Positions 1 to 9,063 of a DNA stretch of 64,000 bases are shown here, one piece after another. Position 1 is the first letter of the stretch. Every line of letters begins with the position of its first letter. This DNA is from an uncultured Oscillospiraceae bacterium (GTDB taxonomy: Bacteria; Bacillota; Clostridia; Oscillospirales; Oscillospiraceae). The DNA lies in contig CANQMO010000002.1 in NCBI GenBank assembly GCA_947624985.1, forward strand, positions 53,377 through 117,376. Reading direction: 5' to 3'. The position numbers were made by a program, and so were the translations under genes. Below the pieces are notes generated by a model that worked only from the letters and a program-made list of their open reading frames with translations, made no database searches and was not told where the DNA came from.

Positions 1-279
1 ATCGACACCTCCGCTCTGGCCGGACAGGTGACGGTCTTTGGCCGGGAGCCAATGAGCGTCTGGAACTACTACGACTACGACCCGGAAGCGCCGGAGGAAC
101 AGGACCGGCTGTGCGTGTTCACCATGACGGGCCTACAGGCGGAGCGGAAGCTGGTCAGCCTGGTCTTTGCCGGAGAGGAGTACTGTCTTTTGTCCTCCGA
201 GGGCAACGACGCCCTCCGGGAGGGCAACGATGTGATCGTGCAGGCCCACGGCCTTTACAATGGCCGGGTATTTTCGTGA
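1..279 (+). CDS. C-terminal end of an HlyD-like efflux adaptor protein (partial)
   Basis: The reading frame is open from base 1 and stops at 277-279, so only the last 92 residues are visible. The piece is mostly beta-strand-like and ends in a short segment (GLYNGRVFS) like the end of Gram-positive HlyD-type membrane-fusion adaptors, where a last barrel strand reads roughly LYDGKIV. Adaptors of this kind are often encoded just upstream of yggS in Clostridia, which fits the next gene, 45 bases away. They link an inner-membrane exporter to the cell exterior. The family call rests on a short tail and on context; a plain hypothetical protein cannot be excluded. Confidence 0.55.
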   Translation: MDTSALAGQVTVFGREPMSVWNYYDYDPEAPEEQDRLCVFTMTGLQAERKLVSLVFAGEEYCLLSSEGNDALREGNDVIVQAHGLYNGRVFS

Positions 280-324
280 GCCCGCTCCCGTTTTATTTTG
301 ACCGTTTCCTGGTGAGGTGAGAGC

Positions 325-1008
325 ATGGAACTGACATTCGCCCAGCGCCTGGCGCTGGTGCGCGAGACCATAGACCGGGCGGCGGGAGGCCAGCCCGTGA
401 CCCTGGTGGGCGTCGCCAAGACAAAGCCCGCCTCCCTGGTGGCGGAGGCCATCCGGGCGGGCGTGACCGTGATCGGGGAGAACTACGTCCAGGAATTCCG
501 GGAAAAGAACGCCGCCGGCGCCTACGAGGGAGCAGACGTGCACATCATCGGCCATTTGCAGACCAATAAGGTCAAATATGTGGCCGGGCGCGTGGCCATG
601 ATCCAGTCCGTGGACAGTCCGGCGCTTCTGGAGGCCATCGCCAAACGGGCCGCGTCGCTCGGCGCGGTCCAGGACGTTCTCATCGAGGTGAACATCGGCC
701 GGGAGAGCGGCAAGACCGGGTGCCTGCCCGAGGCGCTGGACGAGCTGCTGGGCCGGGCGGCGGACCTGCCCGGTATACGGGTCCGCGGCCTGATGGCCAT
801 ACCCCCGGCAGATAATTCCAGGGCCTATTTTGCTCCAATGGCTCACCTTTTTGTTGACAATGGACAAAAAAAATACGATAATGTCTCTATGGACTTTCTG
901 TCCATGGGCATGTCGGACGATTACGCGGACGCGATCTCGCAGGGCGCGAACATGGTCCGCGTGGGTTCGTTGCTGTTTGGACCCCGCGAGCATACAGATG
1001 GAAAGTAA
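325..1008 (+). CDS. yggS: YggS/PLPBP family pyridoxal-phosphate-binding protein
   Basis: This 227-residue protein matches the PLP homeostasis protein family (YggS, YlmE, PROSC): a single TIM-barrel domain without known catalytic activity that carries PLP and helps keep free B6 vitamers and amino-acid pools balanced. The PLP lysine is K32 in the motif GVAKTKP. Other family marks are IGENYVQE, HIIGHLQTNK and the C-terminal SMGMSDDY followed by VRVGSLLFG, which form the phosphate-binding end. The length is normal. The start has a ribosome site (GAGGTGAG) just upstream. It is the first gene of a division cluster with sepF and divIVA, a classic Gram-positive arrangement (ylmE-sepF). The usual ylmG and ylmH genes are absent between sepF and divIVA. 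Confidence 0.96.
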   Translation: MELTFAQRLALVRETIDRAAGGQPVTLVGVAKTKPASLVAEAIRAGVTVIGENYVQEFREKNAAGAYEGADVHIIGHLQTNKVKYVAGRVAMIQSVDSPALLEAIAKRAASLGAVQDVLIEVNIGRESGKTGCLPEALDELLGRAADLPGIRVRGLMAIPPADNSRAYFAPMAHLFVDNGQKKYDNVSMDFLSMGMSDDYADAISQGANMVRVGSLLFGPREHTDGK

Positions 1009-1026
1009 CGATGCAGGAGGCACACC

Positions 1027-1527
1027 ATGGGTTTTCTAGATGAACTGAAAAAACTTACGAAGCCATACGACGAGGACGACGAGTATTTCGGTGACACGGC
1101 CCCGGAGGATGATGAGGATCCCACCATCATCGTGCCCAAGGTAGAGCGTCAGGAGCGGCGCAACCCCTTCGACGACGAGGAAGCGGATGCTCCCGTTTTC
1201 GAGGAGCGCGCCACCAAAAAGGACAACAAAGTGGTGAACATCCACACCACCACCGCCGTGCAGGTGGTGCTGTCGAAGCCGGAGCGCTTTGAGCAGGCGG
1301 CGGAGATCGCCGACCATCTGCGGGAAAAGCGCACCGTGGTGATGAATCTTGAGACCACCAACAAGGACGTGGCCCGCCGTCTGGTGGACTTCCTCTCCGG
1401 CGTGGCCTACGCCAACGACGGCAAGATCAAGAAGGTCGCCATCAACACCTACATCATCACCCCCTTCAACGTGGACATCATGGGCGACCTCATAGACGAG
1501 CTGGAAAACAACGGGGTCTACATCTGA
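1027..1527 (+). CDS. sepF: Cell division protein SepF
   Basis: This 166-residue protein has the SepF layout: a short N-terminal amphipathic membrane-binding helix (MGFLDELKKLTKPY), an acidic, poorly ordered linker to about residue 65, and the conserved C-terminal SepF domain (about 69-166). Within the domain are the typical stretch RTVVMNLETTNKDVARRLVDF and the end NTYIITPFNVDI. SepF polymerises into rings, bundles FtsZ filaments and tethers them to the membrane at the septum. The gene follows yggS by 18 bases with the ribosome site GCAGGAGG and precedes divIVA, so it is probably cotranscribed. The length is normal and nothing is odd. Confidence 0.97.
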   Translation: MGFLDELKKLTKPYDEDDEYFGDTAPEDDEDPTIIVPKVERQERRNPFDDEEADAPVFEERATKKDNKVVNIHTTTAVQVVLSKPERFEQAAEIADHLREKRTVVMNLETTNKDVARRLVDFLSGVAYANDGKIKKVAINTYIITPFNVDIMGDLIDELENNGVYI

Positions 1528-1568
1528 CTTTTTTACAGCCTACAAAGAGAAAGGATAGTGAGCGGAGA

Positions 1569-2264
1569 ATGATCACAGCACAGGACATCCAGGAAAAAGC
1601 GTTTGAACGGGCCGGCAGGGGCTATAATATGGAGCAGGTGGACGAGTTCCTTGACGAACTGGCCGCCGATTTCACCGCTTTGAGCAAGGAGAACGCCTCG
1701 CTCAAGGGCAAGATGAAAATGCTGGTGCAGAAGATGGACGAGTACCGTCAGACCGAGGATTCCATGCGTCTGGCCCTGCTGTCCGCCCAGAAGCTCAGCT
1801 CCCAGATCGAGGCGGAGGCCCGGGAGAAGTCCGACAGCATGCTGGCCGACGCCAAGCAGCGGGCCCAGCGGCTGACCCAGGAGGCCAGCGACGGCATAGC
1901 CAACGAGAACGCCAAGCTGGAGGAAGCCAAAAAGGCCACCGACCGCTTCTTCGACCACATGCGCACCGTCTGCCAGAAGCAGATCGAGTTCTATGACAAG
2001 CTGAGCCAAATGCATCTCGTGGGCGGCGAGCAGCCCGTTCAGGGACAGCCCCAGCCGGAGGATGAGCCGGAGGACGCCCCGGACGCCGGGATGGCGGAGG
2101 AAGCGGCCCCGCCGGCGCAGCCGGTGAAGCCGGTGAAGGAGCCGGAGGCGGACCCCGAACCGGACGAGCCCACCCGCCTGTTCCCCGCCGGCGGCGCGAA
2201 CCCGAAAGGCAGGTCCCGCAAGCGCCGCAGCTTCGACGATTTCAGCTTCGACGACGATATCTGA
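1569..2264 (+). CDS. divIVA: DivIVA domain protein
   Basis: This 231-residue protein opens with the DivIVA/GpsB membrane-binding domain, with the recognisable pattern IQEKAFERAGRGYNMEQVD, in which aromatic and basic residues insert into curved membrane. A long coiled coil follows (about residues 25-145, rich in E, K, A and Q heptads). The last 70 residues are an acidic, proline-rich tail ending in a basic patch (KGRSRKRRSF) and the acidic DDFSFDDDI. DivIVA marks poles and septa and recruits partners in division or growth. The placement after sepF and before ileS is the standard Gram-positive order. The acidic end resembles the tail end of LspA encoded nearby (see findings). Confidence 0.93.
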   Translation: MITAQDIQEKAFERAGRGYNMEQVDEFLDELAADFTALSKENASLKGKMKMLVQKMDEYRQTEDSMRLALLSAQKLSSQIEAEAREKSDSMLADAKQRAQRLTQEASDGIANENAKLEEAKKATDRFFDHMRTVCQKQIEFYDKLSQMHLVGGEQPVQGQPQPEDEPEDAPDAGMAEEAAPPAQPVKPVKEPEADPEPDEPTRLFPAGGANPKGRSRKRRSFDDFSFDDDI

Positions 2265-2272
2265 TCCAAACA

Positions 2273-2296
2273 GGGCGGAGTTAAGGCTCCGCCCTT
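2273..2296 (+). terminator. GC-rich hairpin between divIVA and ileS
   Basis: An 8-bp perfect stem (2273-2280 with 2287-2294) and a 6-base loop lie just after the divIVA stop. Only two T follow, so it would be a weak or partial terminator, or an mRNA-processing hairpin. I see no T-box features (no specifier loop or antiterminator) in the 65-base gap before ileS. Confidence 0.4.
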
Positions 2297-2329
2297 GCAA
2301 ACTATATTCAGCCATGGAGAGTAACACAT

Positions 2330-5152
2330 ATGCCCACCGACTATAACGCCACCGTCAACCTGCCAAAGACCGATTTCCCCATGCGCGCCGGCCTGCCCAA
2401 GCGGGAGCCGGATATGCTCAGGGCGTGGGAGGACATGGACCTTTACCACGAGCTCCTCAAGAAGAACGAGGGGCGGCCGCTGTTCGTTCTGCACGACGGC
2501 CCTCCCTTTTCCAACGGCAATCTGCACATGGGCACCGCCCTCAACAAGTGTCTGAAGGACTTCATCAACCGCTACAAGTCCATGTCCGGCTATCAGGTCC
2601 CCTACACCCCCGGCTGGGACAACCACGGCATGCCCATCGAGTCGGCCATCATCAAGGAGCAGAAGCTCAACCACAAGGCCATGAGCGTGTCCGAGTTCCG
2701 CACCGCCTGCCACGCCTACGCGGAGCATTATCTGGACGTGCAGCGCCAGGGCTTCAAGCGGCTGGGCGTGCTGGGCGACTGGGACAGGCCCTACCGGACC
2801 ATGGACCCCAAGTTCGAGGCCCGGGAAGTCCAGGTCTTTGGCAAGATGTATGAGAAGGGCTACATCTACAAGGGCAAAAAGCCCGTGTACTGGTGCCCCA
2901 AGGACGAGACCGCCCTGGCGGAGGCGGAGATCGAGTATTCCGAGGACCCGGTCACTACCATCTTCGTGAAGTTCCGCGTCAAGGACGACCTGGGCAAGCT
3001 CAGCGCCATCGAGCCTTTGGACAACGTATACTTCGTGATCTGGACCACCACTACCTGGACCATCCCGGGGAACCTGGCCATCTGCCTGAACCCCGCCTAT
3101 GACTATACCATGACCCGCGCCTCCAACGGCGAGGTCTACATCATGGCCAGGGAGCTGGCCGAGTCCGTCCTCCAAAAAGCCGGCCTGGAGGTCCGGGAGG
3201 TACTGGCCACCTTCAAGGGCTCCGACCTGGAGCTGATGACCGCCCAGCACCCGCTGTTCGACCAGACCAGCCTGGTGATCCTGGGCGACCATGTGACCCT
3301 GGACGCCGGCACCGGCTGCGTGCACACCGCCCCGGCCTACGGCGCGGACGACTTTTTCGTCTGCCAGAAATACCCCCAGATCCCCTCCGGCAAGGACCTG
3401 GTGGTCAACGTGGACGATTCCGGCCGCTTCACCGCCGCCGCAGGGAAGTATGAGGGCCTCAGCGTCCTGAAGGCCCACGAGCCCATCTTCGCGGACCTGA
3501 CGGCCTGCGGCGCTATCCTGGCCTCTGAGAACATCACCCACTCCTATCCCCACTGCTGGCGGTGCAAGAACCCCATCATCTTCCGGGCCACGGACCAGTG
3601 GTTCTGCTCCGTGGACGCGTTCAAGGAGGACGCGGTCCGGGCCGCCCGAAAGGTCCAGTGGAACCCCGAGTGGGGCGCGGACCGGATGGAGAGCATGATC
3701 CGGGAGCGGGCCGACTGGTGTATCAGCCGCCAGCGCCGCTGGGGCCTGCCCATCCCCGTGTTCTACTGCGGCGACTGCGGCAAGAGCGTCTGCACCCCCG
3801 AGACCATCGAGTCCGTATCCAAAATTTTCGGCGAGAAGGGCTCCAACGCCTGGTTCGATCTGAGCGTGGAGGAGCTTCTGCCCGCGGGCTTCACCTGCCC
3901 CCACTGCGGCGGGAAGGTGACGGAGAAGGAGACCGACACGCTGGACGGCTGGTTCGACTCCGGCTCCACCCATGTGGCCTCCATGGAACTGGACGCCCCC
4001 GGCGTGTGGCCGGCGGACCTGTACCTGGAGGGCGGCGACCAGTTCCGGGGCTGGTTCCAGTCCAGTCTGCTGACCGCCGTGGCCACCCGGGGCGAGGCGC
4101 CCTATAAGGCCGTGCTGTGCCACGGCTGGACCGTGGACGGCGAGGGCCGGGCCATGCACAAGAGCCTGGGCAACGGCGTTGCCCCCGATGAGCTCATCGT
4201 CAAGTACGGCGCCGACCTGTGCCGGCTCTGGGCCGCCAGCGCCGACTTCCGGCTGGATATGCGCTGCTCCGACGCCATCTTCAAGCAGCTTTCCGACAAG
4301 TATCTGAAGATCCGCAACACCGCCCGGTTCATCCTGGGCAATCTGGACGGCTTCGACCCGGACAGGGACCTGCTGCCGCCGGAACAGCTCCAGAGTATCG
4401 ACCGCTGGGCCCTGAGCCGGGTCAACGCCCTGGTGGAGCGGTGTCTGGCCTGCTATGAAAAATACGAATTCTGGTCCGTGACCTACGCCATCCACAACTT
4501 CTGCGTGGTGGACATGTCCAACGTGTATCTGGACGTGGTGAAGGACCGGCTGTACTGCGAGGCCAGGACCGGCCCCGCCCGGCTGGCCGCCCAGACCGCC
4601 ATGTGGTATGTGCTGGACGCCATGGTGCGGCTGCTGGCCCCCATCCTGGCCTTCACCTCCAACGAGATCTGGCTGGCCATGCCCCACCGGTCCGGGGACG
4701 ACGCCCGGCATGTGATGCTGAACGACATGCCCGCCGTGCGGTCCGACTGGGTCCTCACCGAGGAGGAGACCGCCTTCTGGAGCGACAGCCTGCGCCTGCG
4801 CACGGACGTGAACAAGGCCCTGGAACTGGCCCGGGCGGAGAAGATCATCGGCAAGCCCCTGGACGCCAAGGTCATCATCCATGTGAAGCCGGAGGCGAAG
4901 GCCGCCATGGCGCGGGTGGCGAAGCAGCCGCTGGAGCCGCTTTTCATCGTGTCTGAGGCGGAGCTTTCCGACGGGGAGGGTCCCGGCTGGGCCGGGACCG
5001 AGTTCGCCGGCGTGAACGTGGAGGTCACGCCCTCTCAGGCTCCCAAGTGCCCCCGGTGCTGGACCCACAGCGCCACCGTGGGCAGCGACAGCGCCTATCC
5101 CGAGCTATGCGCCCGGTGCGCGGCCGCCCTGCGATCCACCGCCGAAGCGTGA
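2330..5152 (+). CDS. ileS: Isoleucyl-tRNA synthetase
   Basis: This 940-residue class I synthetase charges tRNA-Ile with isoleucine in the cytoplasm. The HIGH-type signature is GNLHMG (ending near residue 68) and the KMSKS-type loop is MHKSLGN at 609-615. Between them sits the editing (CP1) insertion, including TTTTWTIPGN. The WFDSGSTH and DQFRGWFQSSLLT motifs precede the KMSKS loop. The anticodon-binding helical domain follows, and the C-terminus carries a zinc-finger pair, CPRC (907-910) and CARC (927-930), as in bacterial-type IleRS. The length is full. The start has the site GGAGAG upstream. It lies in the common order divIVA-ileS-lspA. Confidence 0.98.
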   Translation: MPTDYNATVNLPKTDFPMRAGLPKREPDMLRAWEDMDLYHELLKKNEGRPLFVLHDGPPFSNGNLHMGTALNKCLKDFINRYKSMSGYQVPYTPGWDNHGMPIESAIIKEQKLNHKAMSVSEFRTACHAYAEHYLDVQRQGFKRLGVLGDWDRPYRTMDPKFEAREVQVFGKMYEKGYIYKGKKPVYWCPKDETALAEAEIEYSEDPVTTIFVKFRVKDDLGKLSAIEPLDNVYFVIWTTTTWTIPGNLAICLNPAYDYTMTRASNGEVYIMARELAESVLQKAGLEVREVLATFKGSDLELMTAQHPLFDQTSLVILGDHVTLDAGTGCVHTAPAYGADDFFVCQKYPQIPSGKDLVVNVDDSGRFTAAAGKYEGLSVLKAHEPIFADLTACGAILASENITHSYPHCWRCKNPIIFRATDQWFCSVDAFKEDAVRAARKVQWNPEWGADRMESMIRERADWCISRQRRWGLPIPVFYCGDCGKSVCTPETIESVSKIFGEKGSNAWFDLSVEELLPAGFTCPHCGGKVTEKETDTLDGWFDSGSTHVASMELDAPGVWPADLYLEGGDQFRGWFQSSLLTAVATRGEAPYKAVLCHGWTVDGEGRAMHKSLGNGVAPDELIVKYGADLCRLWAASADFRLDMRCSDAIFKQLSDKYLKIRNTARFILGNLDGFDPDRDLLPPEQLQSIDRWALSRVNALVERCLACYEKYEFWSVTYAIHNFCVVDMSNVYLDVVKDRLYCEARTGPARLAAQTAMWYVLDAMVRLLAPILAFTSNEIWLAMPHRSGDDARHVMLNDMPAVRSDWVLTEEETAFWSDSLRLRTDVNKALELARAEKIIGKPLDAKVIIHVKPEAKAAMARVAKQPLEPLFIVSEAELSDGEGPGWAGTEFAGVNVEVTPSQAPKCPRCWTHSATVGSDSAYPELCARCAAALRSTAEA

Positions 5153-5203
5153 CCCCTCGGGCCCCTCGCGCGGTATAGTTGTCTGTCAGTAGGAGGAAAC
5201 GTC

Positions 5204-6157
5204 ATGCTTTATACCATCGTGGCCGTTCTGGTCCTGGTGCTGGATCAGGCGGTGAAGTTCTGGACCGTCAACAACATCACGCCCCAGGCCATCGGCGACG
5301 CCTGCGTGGAGCTGATCCCCGGCGTCATCCATATGACCAACGTGCAGAACAACGGCGCCGCCTTCAGCATCCTGGCCGACCAGCGCTGGCTGCTCATCGG
5401 CGTGTCGGCGCTGTTCATCATCGCCATCATCGCCCTCATCAACATGGACATCATCCACACCAGCTTTGGCCGCTGGACGGCGGTGCTGGTCATGGCGGGC
5501 GCCTTGGGCAACTGCATAGACCGGGTGCTGTACGGCTACGTGGTGGACATGTTCGAGTTCGAGCTTTTCACCTTCGCGGTGTTCAACGTGGCGGACATCT
5601 TCATCACGGTCTGCGGTATCCTGTTCTGTATCCATGTGATCGTCTACCGGGAGCCGGAGGAGGTCCGGACCGCCGTGCCCCCCAAGGCCCGGCGCATGGC
5701 CAGAGAGGTGTACGAGGCGGAGAGCGACTACGAGGAGGAAGAGCCCGCTCCCCGGCCCGGAAAGCGGGCGGGCCGCGTCCGCTCCCGGGAGAAGGATGAC
5801 CCCTATGCCGACATCCCCCATCGGGACCGGAGCCAGCACAGGACGCTGGCCGACGAGCTTGCGCCCCAGGACCCGGACGACCCCTTTGCCGAGTGGGGCC
5901 TGGACGGCTATGACGAAGCGCCCGCGCCCAAAAAGGCTCCCGCCCGAAAGGCCCGGCCCGCCGCTCCGGCGGAGGACCGGTGGGAGGACACGGACAGGCC
6001 CGCCGCCAAAAAGGCCCCCGCCCGCAAGAGCGCCCCGGCCGCCGGGCCCGCGCCCAAAAAGGCTCCTGCCACGCCGGCCCGGCCCGCCGCCGATCTGCCC
6101 GACGACGGCTTTGAGGATTTCTCCCTGGAGGACATCCTGTCCGAGTTCCGGGACTGA
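5204..6157 (+). CDS. lspA: Lipoprotein signal peptidase II with long acidic C-terminal tail
   Basis: The first 160 residues are a complete signal peptidase II, the aspartic membrane protease that cuts signal peptides from prolipoproteins after Lgt has lipidated the cysteine. There are four membrane helices. The catalytic pair is D106 (in GNCIDRV) and D131 (in FNVADIF), and the conserved NNGAAF is at about 49-54. Family members usually end near residue 160. Here about 150 further residues follow that are low-complexity and rich in A, P, K, D and E, with repeated APKKAPA-like blocks and an acidic end (FEDFSLEDILSEF). The frame is continuous and the ribosome site (GTAGGAGG) is good. The tail should be cytoplasmic. 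Its role is unknown. Confidence 0.95.
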   Translation: MLYTIVAVLVLVLDQAVKFWTVNNITPQAIGDACVELIPGVIHMTNVQNNGAAFSILADQRWLLIGVSALFIIAIIALINMDIIHTSFGRWTAVLVMAGALGNCIDRVLYGYVVDMFEFELFTFAVFNVADIFITVCGILFCIHVIVYREPEEVRTAVPPKARRMAREVYEAESDYEEEEPAPRPGKRAGRVRSREKDDPYADIPHRDRSQHRTLADELAPQDPDDPFAEWGLDGYDEAPAPKKAPARKARPAAPAEDRWEDTDRPAAKKAPARKSAPAAGPAPKKAPATPARPAADLPDDGFEDFSLEDILSEFRD

Positions 6158-6159
6158 AC

Positions 6160-7074
6160 ATGGACGCCCATATAGAGATCACAGCACAGGAGAGCGGCGA
6201 GCGGATCGACGCTCTCCTGGCGCGCAATGCGTCCGTTCCCAGCCGCAGCGCGGCGGCCAGACTGCTGGAGGCGGGTCTTGTCACCATGGGCGGCCGGCGG
6301 GTGCGGAAAAACTATAAAGTCGCGGCGGGGGACGTGTTCACCGTCGTGCTGCCCGCCCCGGCCCCGGCCAGAGCGGAGGCCCAGGCCATCCCATTGGACG
6401 TGGTGTTCGAGGACGAGGACGTGATCGTGGTGAACAAGCCCCGGGGCCTGGTGGTCCACCCGGCCCCGGGGCATCCGGACGGCACGCTGGTCAACGCCCT
6501 GCTGGCCCATTGCGGGGAGAGCCTGTCCGGCGTGGGCGGCGAAATGCGGCCCGGTATCGTCCACCGGATCGACAAGGACACCAGCGGCCTTCTCATCGCC
6601 GCGAAAAATGACCGGGCCCACGAGGCCCTGTCGGCCCAGCTGAAAGACCGGACCCTGTCCCGCGTTTACGACGCGGTGTGCCACGGCGGCTTCCGGGCCG
6701 ACGAGGGCACGGTGGACGCGCCCATAGGCCGGGACCCCCGCGATCGCCAGCGTATGGCCGTGACGGACAAAAATTCCCGCCCCGCCGTGACCCACTGGCA
6801 GGTGCTGGAGCGGTACGCCCGGTACACCTACATCCGCTGCCGGCTGAAGACGGGCCGGACCCACCAGATACGGGTCCATATGGCCTATACCGGCCACCCC
6901 TTGCTGGGGGACACGGTCTACGGCGGCCGACGGGACAAGGGGCTCCAGACCCAGTGCCTGCACGCCCGGGGGCTGAAATTCATCCACCCGGCCACGGGGG
7001 AGCCCGTGGAGCTGTGGACGGACCTGCCCGACTGGTTCCAGGACGTCCTGTCCAAGCTGGGAGCGCCGCTGTAA
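6160..7074 (+). CDS. rluD: RluA/RluD family rRNA pseudouridine synthase
   Basis: This 304-residue enzyme has an N-terminal S4 RNA-binding domain (about 15-75) and a pseudouridine synthase core of the RluA class. The catalytic aspartate is D138 in HRIDKDTSG, the hallmark motif. Other family blocks are NKPRGLVVHPAPGH and the C-terminal GRTHQIRVHMAY. These enzymes isomerise specific uridines, in the RluD case in helix 69 of 23S rRNA; the exact target here is inferred from family only. The gene starts two bases after the lspA stop, an lspA-rluD pairing seen widely in Firmicutes, so translation is probably coupled. Confidence 0.94.
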   Translation: MDAHIEITAQESGERIDALLARNASVPSRSAAARLLEAGLVTMGGRRVRKNYKVAAGDVFTVVLPAPAPARAEAQAIPLDVVFEDEDVIVVNKPRGLVVHPAPGHPDGTLVNALLAHCGESLSGVGGEMRPGIVHRIDKDTSGLLIAAKNDRAHEALSAQLKDRTLSRVYDAVCHGGFRADEGTVDAPIGRDPRDRQRMAVTDKNSRPAVTHWQVLERYARYTYIRCRLKTGRTHQIRVHMAYTGHPLLGDTVYGGRRDKGLQTQCLHARGLKFIHPATGEPVELWTDLPDWFQDVLSKLGAPL

Positions 7075-7107
7075 GCGCGGCGGTCCCCCGCCTTTTGAGG
7101 GATATCT

Positions 7108-9015
7108 ATGCTCGCTTTGCTCGTATATCTGCTGTTCGGCCTGGCGCTGGCCCAGCGCGCCCTGCCCTCCCACCGGGGGGCGGTGCGGCTGTGGCTGGGG
7201 CTGGTGTTCGGTTGCATAGCGCTGATGTGGCTGCCCTGTATCCCGGCGTTTTTCTGCGGCTTTACCGCGACGGCCCAGTATATCGCTCTGGGCGCCGCCG
7301 GTCTGGGGGCCGTCTGCCTTTGGTCCGTCCGCCGAAAAAAGCCCGCTCCGGCGGCGGAAGGCCCGTCCCGCCTCCGGCTGGACCCGCCCTCCTATGACGA
7401 GTTGACGGGCCTTTTGCTGGCGGCGGGGGCCACGGCCTTTTGCGGGTACCTGCTGCACACCCATGTGCTGCTGCCCCACGACGACGGCAGTCTCTGGGTG
7501 GGTCAGAGCACCTACGGGGACCTGGCCATGCACCTGGGCTTCGTGGAGAGCCTGTACCGGCAGGGCGCTTTCCCGCCGGAATACAGTATCTATCCCGGTC
7601 AGCTTCTGGACTACCCCTTCCTGGTGGACGCGGCGTCGGCCAGTCTGCGGTTTTTCGGTCTGAGCCTGCGCATGGCGGTGATCGTGCCAAGCGTGGTGAT
7701 GCTCTTTTGCGTGTTTTACGGCTTCTGGCTGCTGGCCCAGTCCATGACGGAGAAGCTGGCCCCCACCCTGACGGCATGGCTGCTGTTCGTCTTTAACGGC
7801 GGGTTCGGCTTCGTGCTGTACCTGACCGGCAAATACAGCTTCACGGACCTGATGGAGGGGTTTTACATCACCCCCACCAACCTGGTGGACGAGGATCTGC
7901 GCTGGGTGAACGTGGTCTGCGACATGCTGATCCCCCAGCGGACCACCATGGCCGGGTGGTGCGTGGGGCTGGCGGCTATCTATCTGCTGGTGACGGCGGT
8001 GAAAAAGACCGTGACGGACGGCTCAGGGCGGCGGGAGTTTCTGGTGCTGGCCGTTGTGGCCGGGACCATGCCCATGATCCACACCCACACCTTCCTGGCC
8101 CTGGGCATGCTGTCCGCCGGCTGGTTTTTCGCCTTTCTGGCCAAGGCCAGACGGGGCGGCTCCCTGCGCAGGCTCCTGGAAAATTACGTCCTGTACGGGG
8201 CGGTGTGCATGGCCCTGGCCCTGCCCCAGCTGATCGTGTGGACCTTCGACGCGGCAAGCTCCGGCAACCTTCTGTGGCTGAACCCCGGCTGGGTCCACGG
8301 GAACATGAACTGGCTCTGGTTCTGGATCGTAAACTGCGGCGTGGTGTTCTGCCTCATGCTGCCCATGGCGGTCCTTCTCCGGGGGGACGACGCCCGACTA
8401 TTCTGGGGGGCGGCGGCCCTGTTCGTGCTGGCAAACATCGTGGCCTTCCAGCCGAACCCCTACGACAACAACAAGCTGCTGTATGTCTGGTACATGGTGA
8501 CGGATATCCTCGTCTGCCGGTGGTTTTACGGCCTTCTGGACCGGATCAGGCCCCGGGCGGCCGCCTGGGCTCTGGCGGGGGCGGTGGTGGTGCTGGGCAC
8601 CGTCTCCGGTGGGATGACCATGCTGCGGGAGGCGGTCAGCCAGTATCAGCTTCTCTCCGGCAGCCAGGTGGAGGCGGCGGATTTCATCGTCGAAAACACC
8701 CCCGCGGACAGCCTTTTCCTCACCGCCACCAACCACACCAATCCCGTCTCCGTCCTCAGCGGACGGAACATCCTGTGCGGCCCGGGCATGTATCTTTACT
8801 ACCACGGCATCGACTACCAGATACGGGAATCGGAGATCGCCCAGATGTACTGGTCCGGCCCGGCCTTCGAGCACTTCGCCGAGCAGTACGGGGTGGATTA
8901 TGTGTTTATCGGCGACGCGGAATATGCCAATTATGATGTGAACTATGACTACTTTTCCCAAAACTACCCCCTTATCTACGACCGGGACGGTATCAGCATC
9001 TTCCAAATCTCCTGA
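7108..9015 (+). CDS. Polytopic membrane protein, GT-C glycosyltransferase-like
   Basis: This 635-residue protein has roughly a dozen hydrophobic segments and a soluble C-terminal part from about residue 520. The first large outer loop carries acidic motifs (PHDDGSLWVGQ and GDLAMH), the kind of Asp motif used by GT-C lipid-linked sugar transferases. The C-terminal region reads like the extracellular domain of such enzymes (SVLSGRNILCGPGMYLYYHG, then YGVDYVFIGDAEYANY). I infer a role in transferring sugars from a lipid carrier to a surface polymer. The GtrA gene two genes downstream, whose family often works with lipid-linked sugars, fits this. Neither substrate nor family number can be fixed from sequence alone. 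Confidence 0.6.
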   Translation: MLALLVYLLFGLALAQRALPSHRGAVRLWLGLVFGCIALMWLPCIPAFFCGFTATAQYIALGAAGLGAVCLWSVRRKKPAPAAEGPSRLRLDPPSYDELTGLLLAAGATAFCGYLLHTHVLLPHDDGSLWVGQSTYGDLAMHLGFVESLYRQGAFPPEYSIYPGQLLDYPFLVDAASASLRFFGLSLRMAVIVPSVVMLFCVFYGFWLLAQSMTEKLAPTLTAWLLFVFNGGFGFVLYLTGKYSFTDLMEGFYITPTNLVDEDLRWVNVVCDMLIPQRTTMAGWCVGLAAIYLLVTAVKKTVTDGSGRREFLVLAVVAGTMPMIHTHTFLALGMLSAGWFFAFLAKARRGGSLRRLLENYVLYGAVCMALALPQLIVWTFDAASSGNLLWLNPGWVHGNMNWLWFWIVNCGVVFCLMLPMAVLLRGDDARLFWGAAALFVLANIVAFQPNPYDNNKLLYVWYMVTDILVCRWFYGLLDRIRPRAAAWALAGAVVVLGTVSGGMTMLREAVSQYQLLSGSQVEAADFIVENTPADSLFLTATNHTNPVSVLSGRNILCGPGMYLYYHGIDYQIRESEIAQMYWSGPAFEHFAEQYGVDYVFIGDAEYANYDVNYDYFSQNYPLIYDRDGISIFQIS

Positions 9016-9063
9016 AAGTGTGGTATACTGTCTTTCGGTTTTTCTCACCCTGGAGGTACATGC

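Noticed and set aside
2265..2329. T-box leader for ileS
   Set aside because: The gap is 65 bases with only a simple hairpin; there is no room for the stems and antiterminator of a T-box.
2039..5068. A 1009-residue open frame on the minus strand opposite ileS
   Set aside because: It is an artefact of GC-rich codons: it runs antisense to a clearly recognised synthetase, has His/Gly/Pro/Leu-rich composition and no motif.
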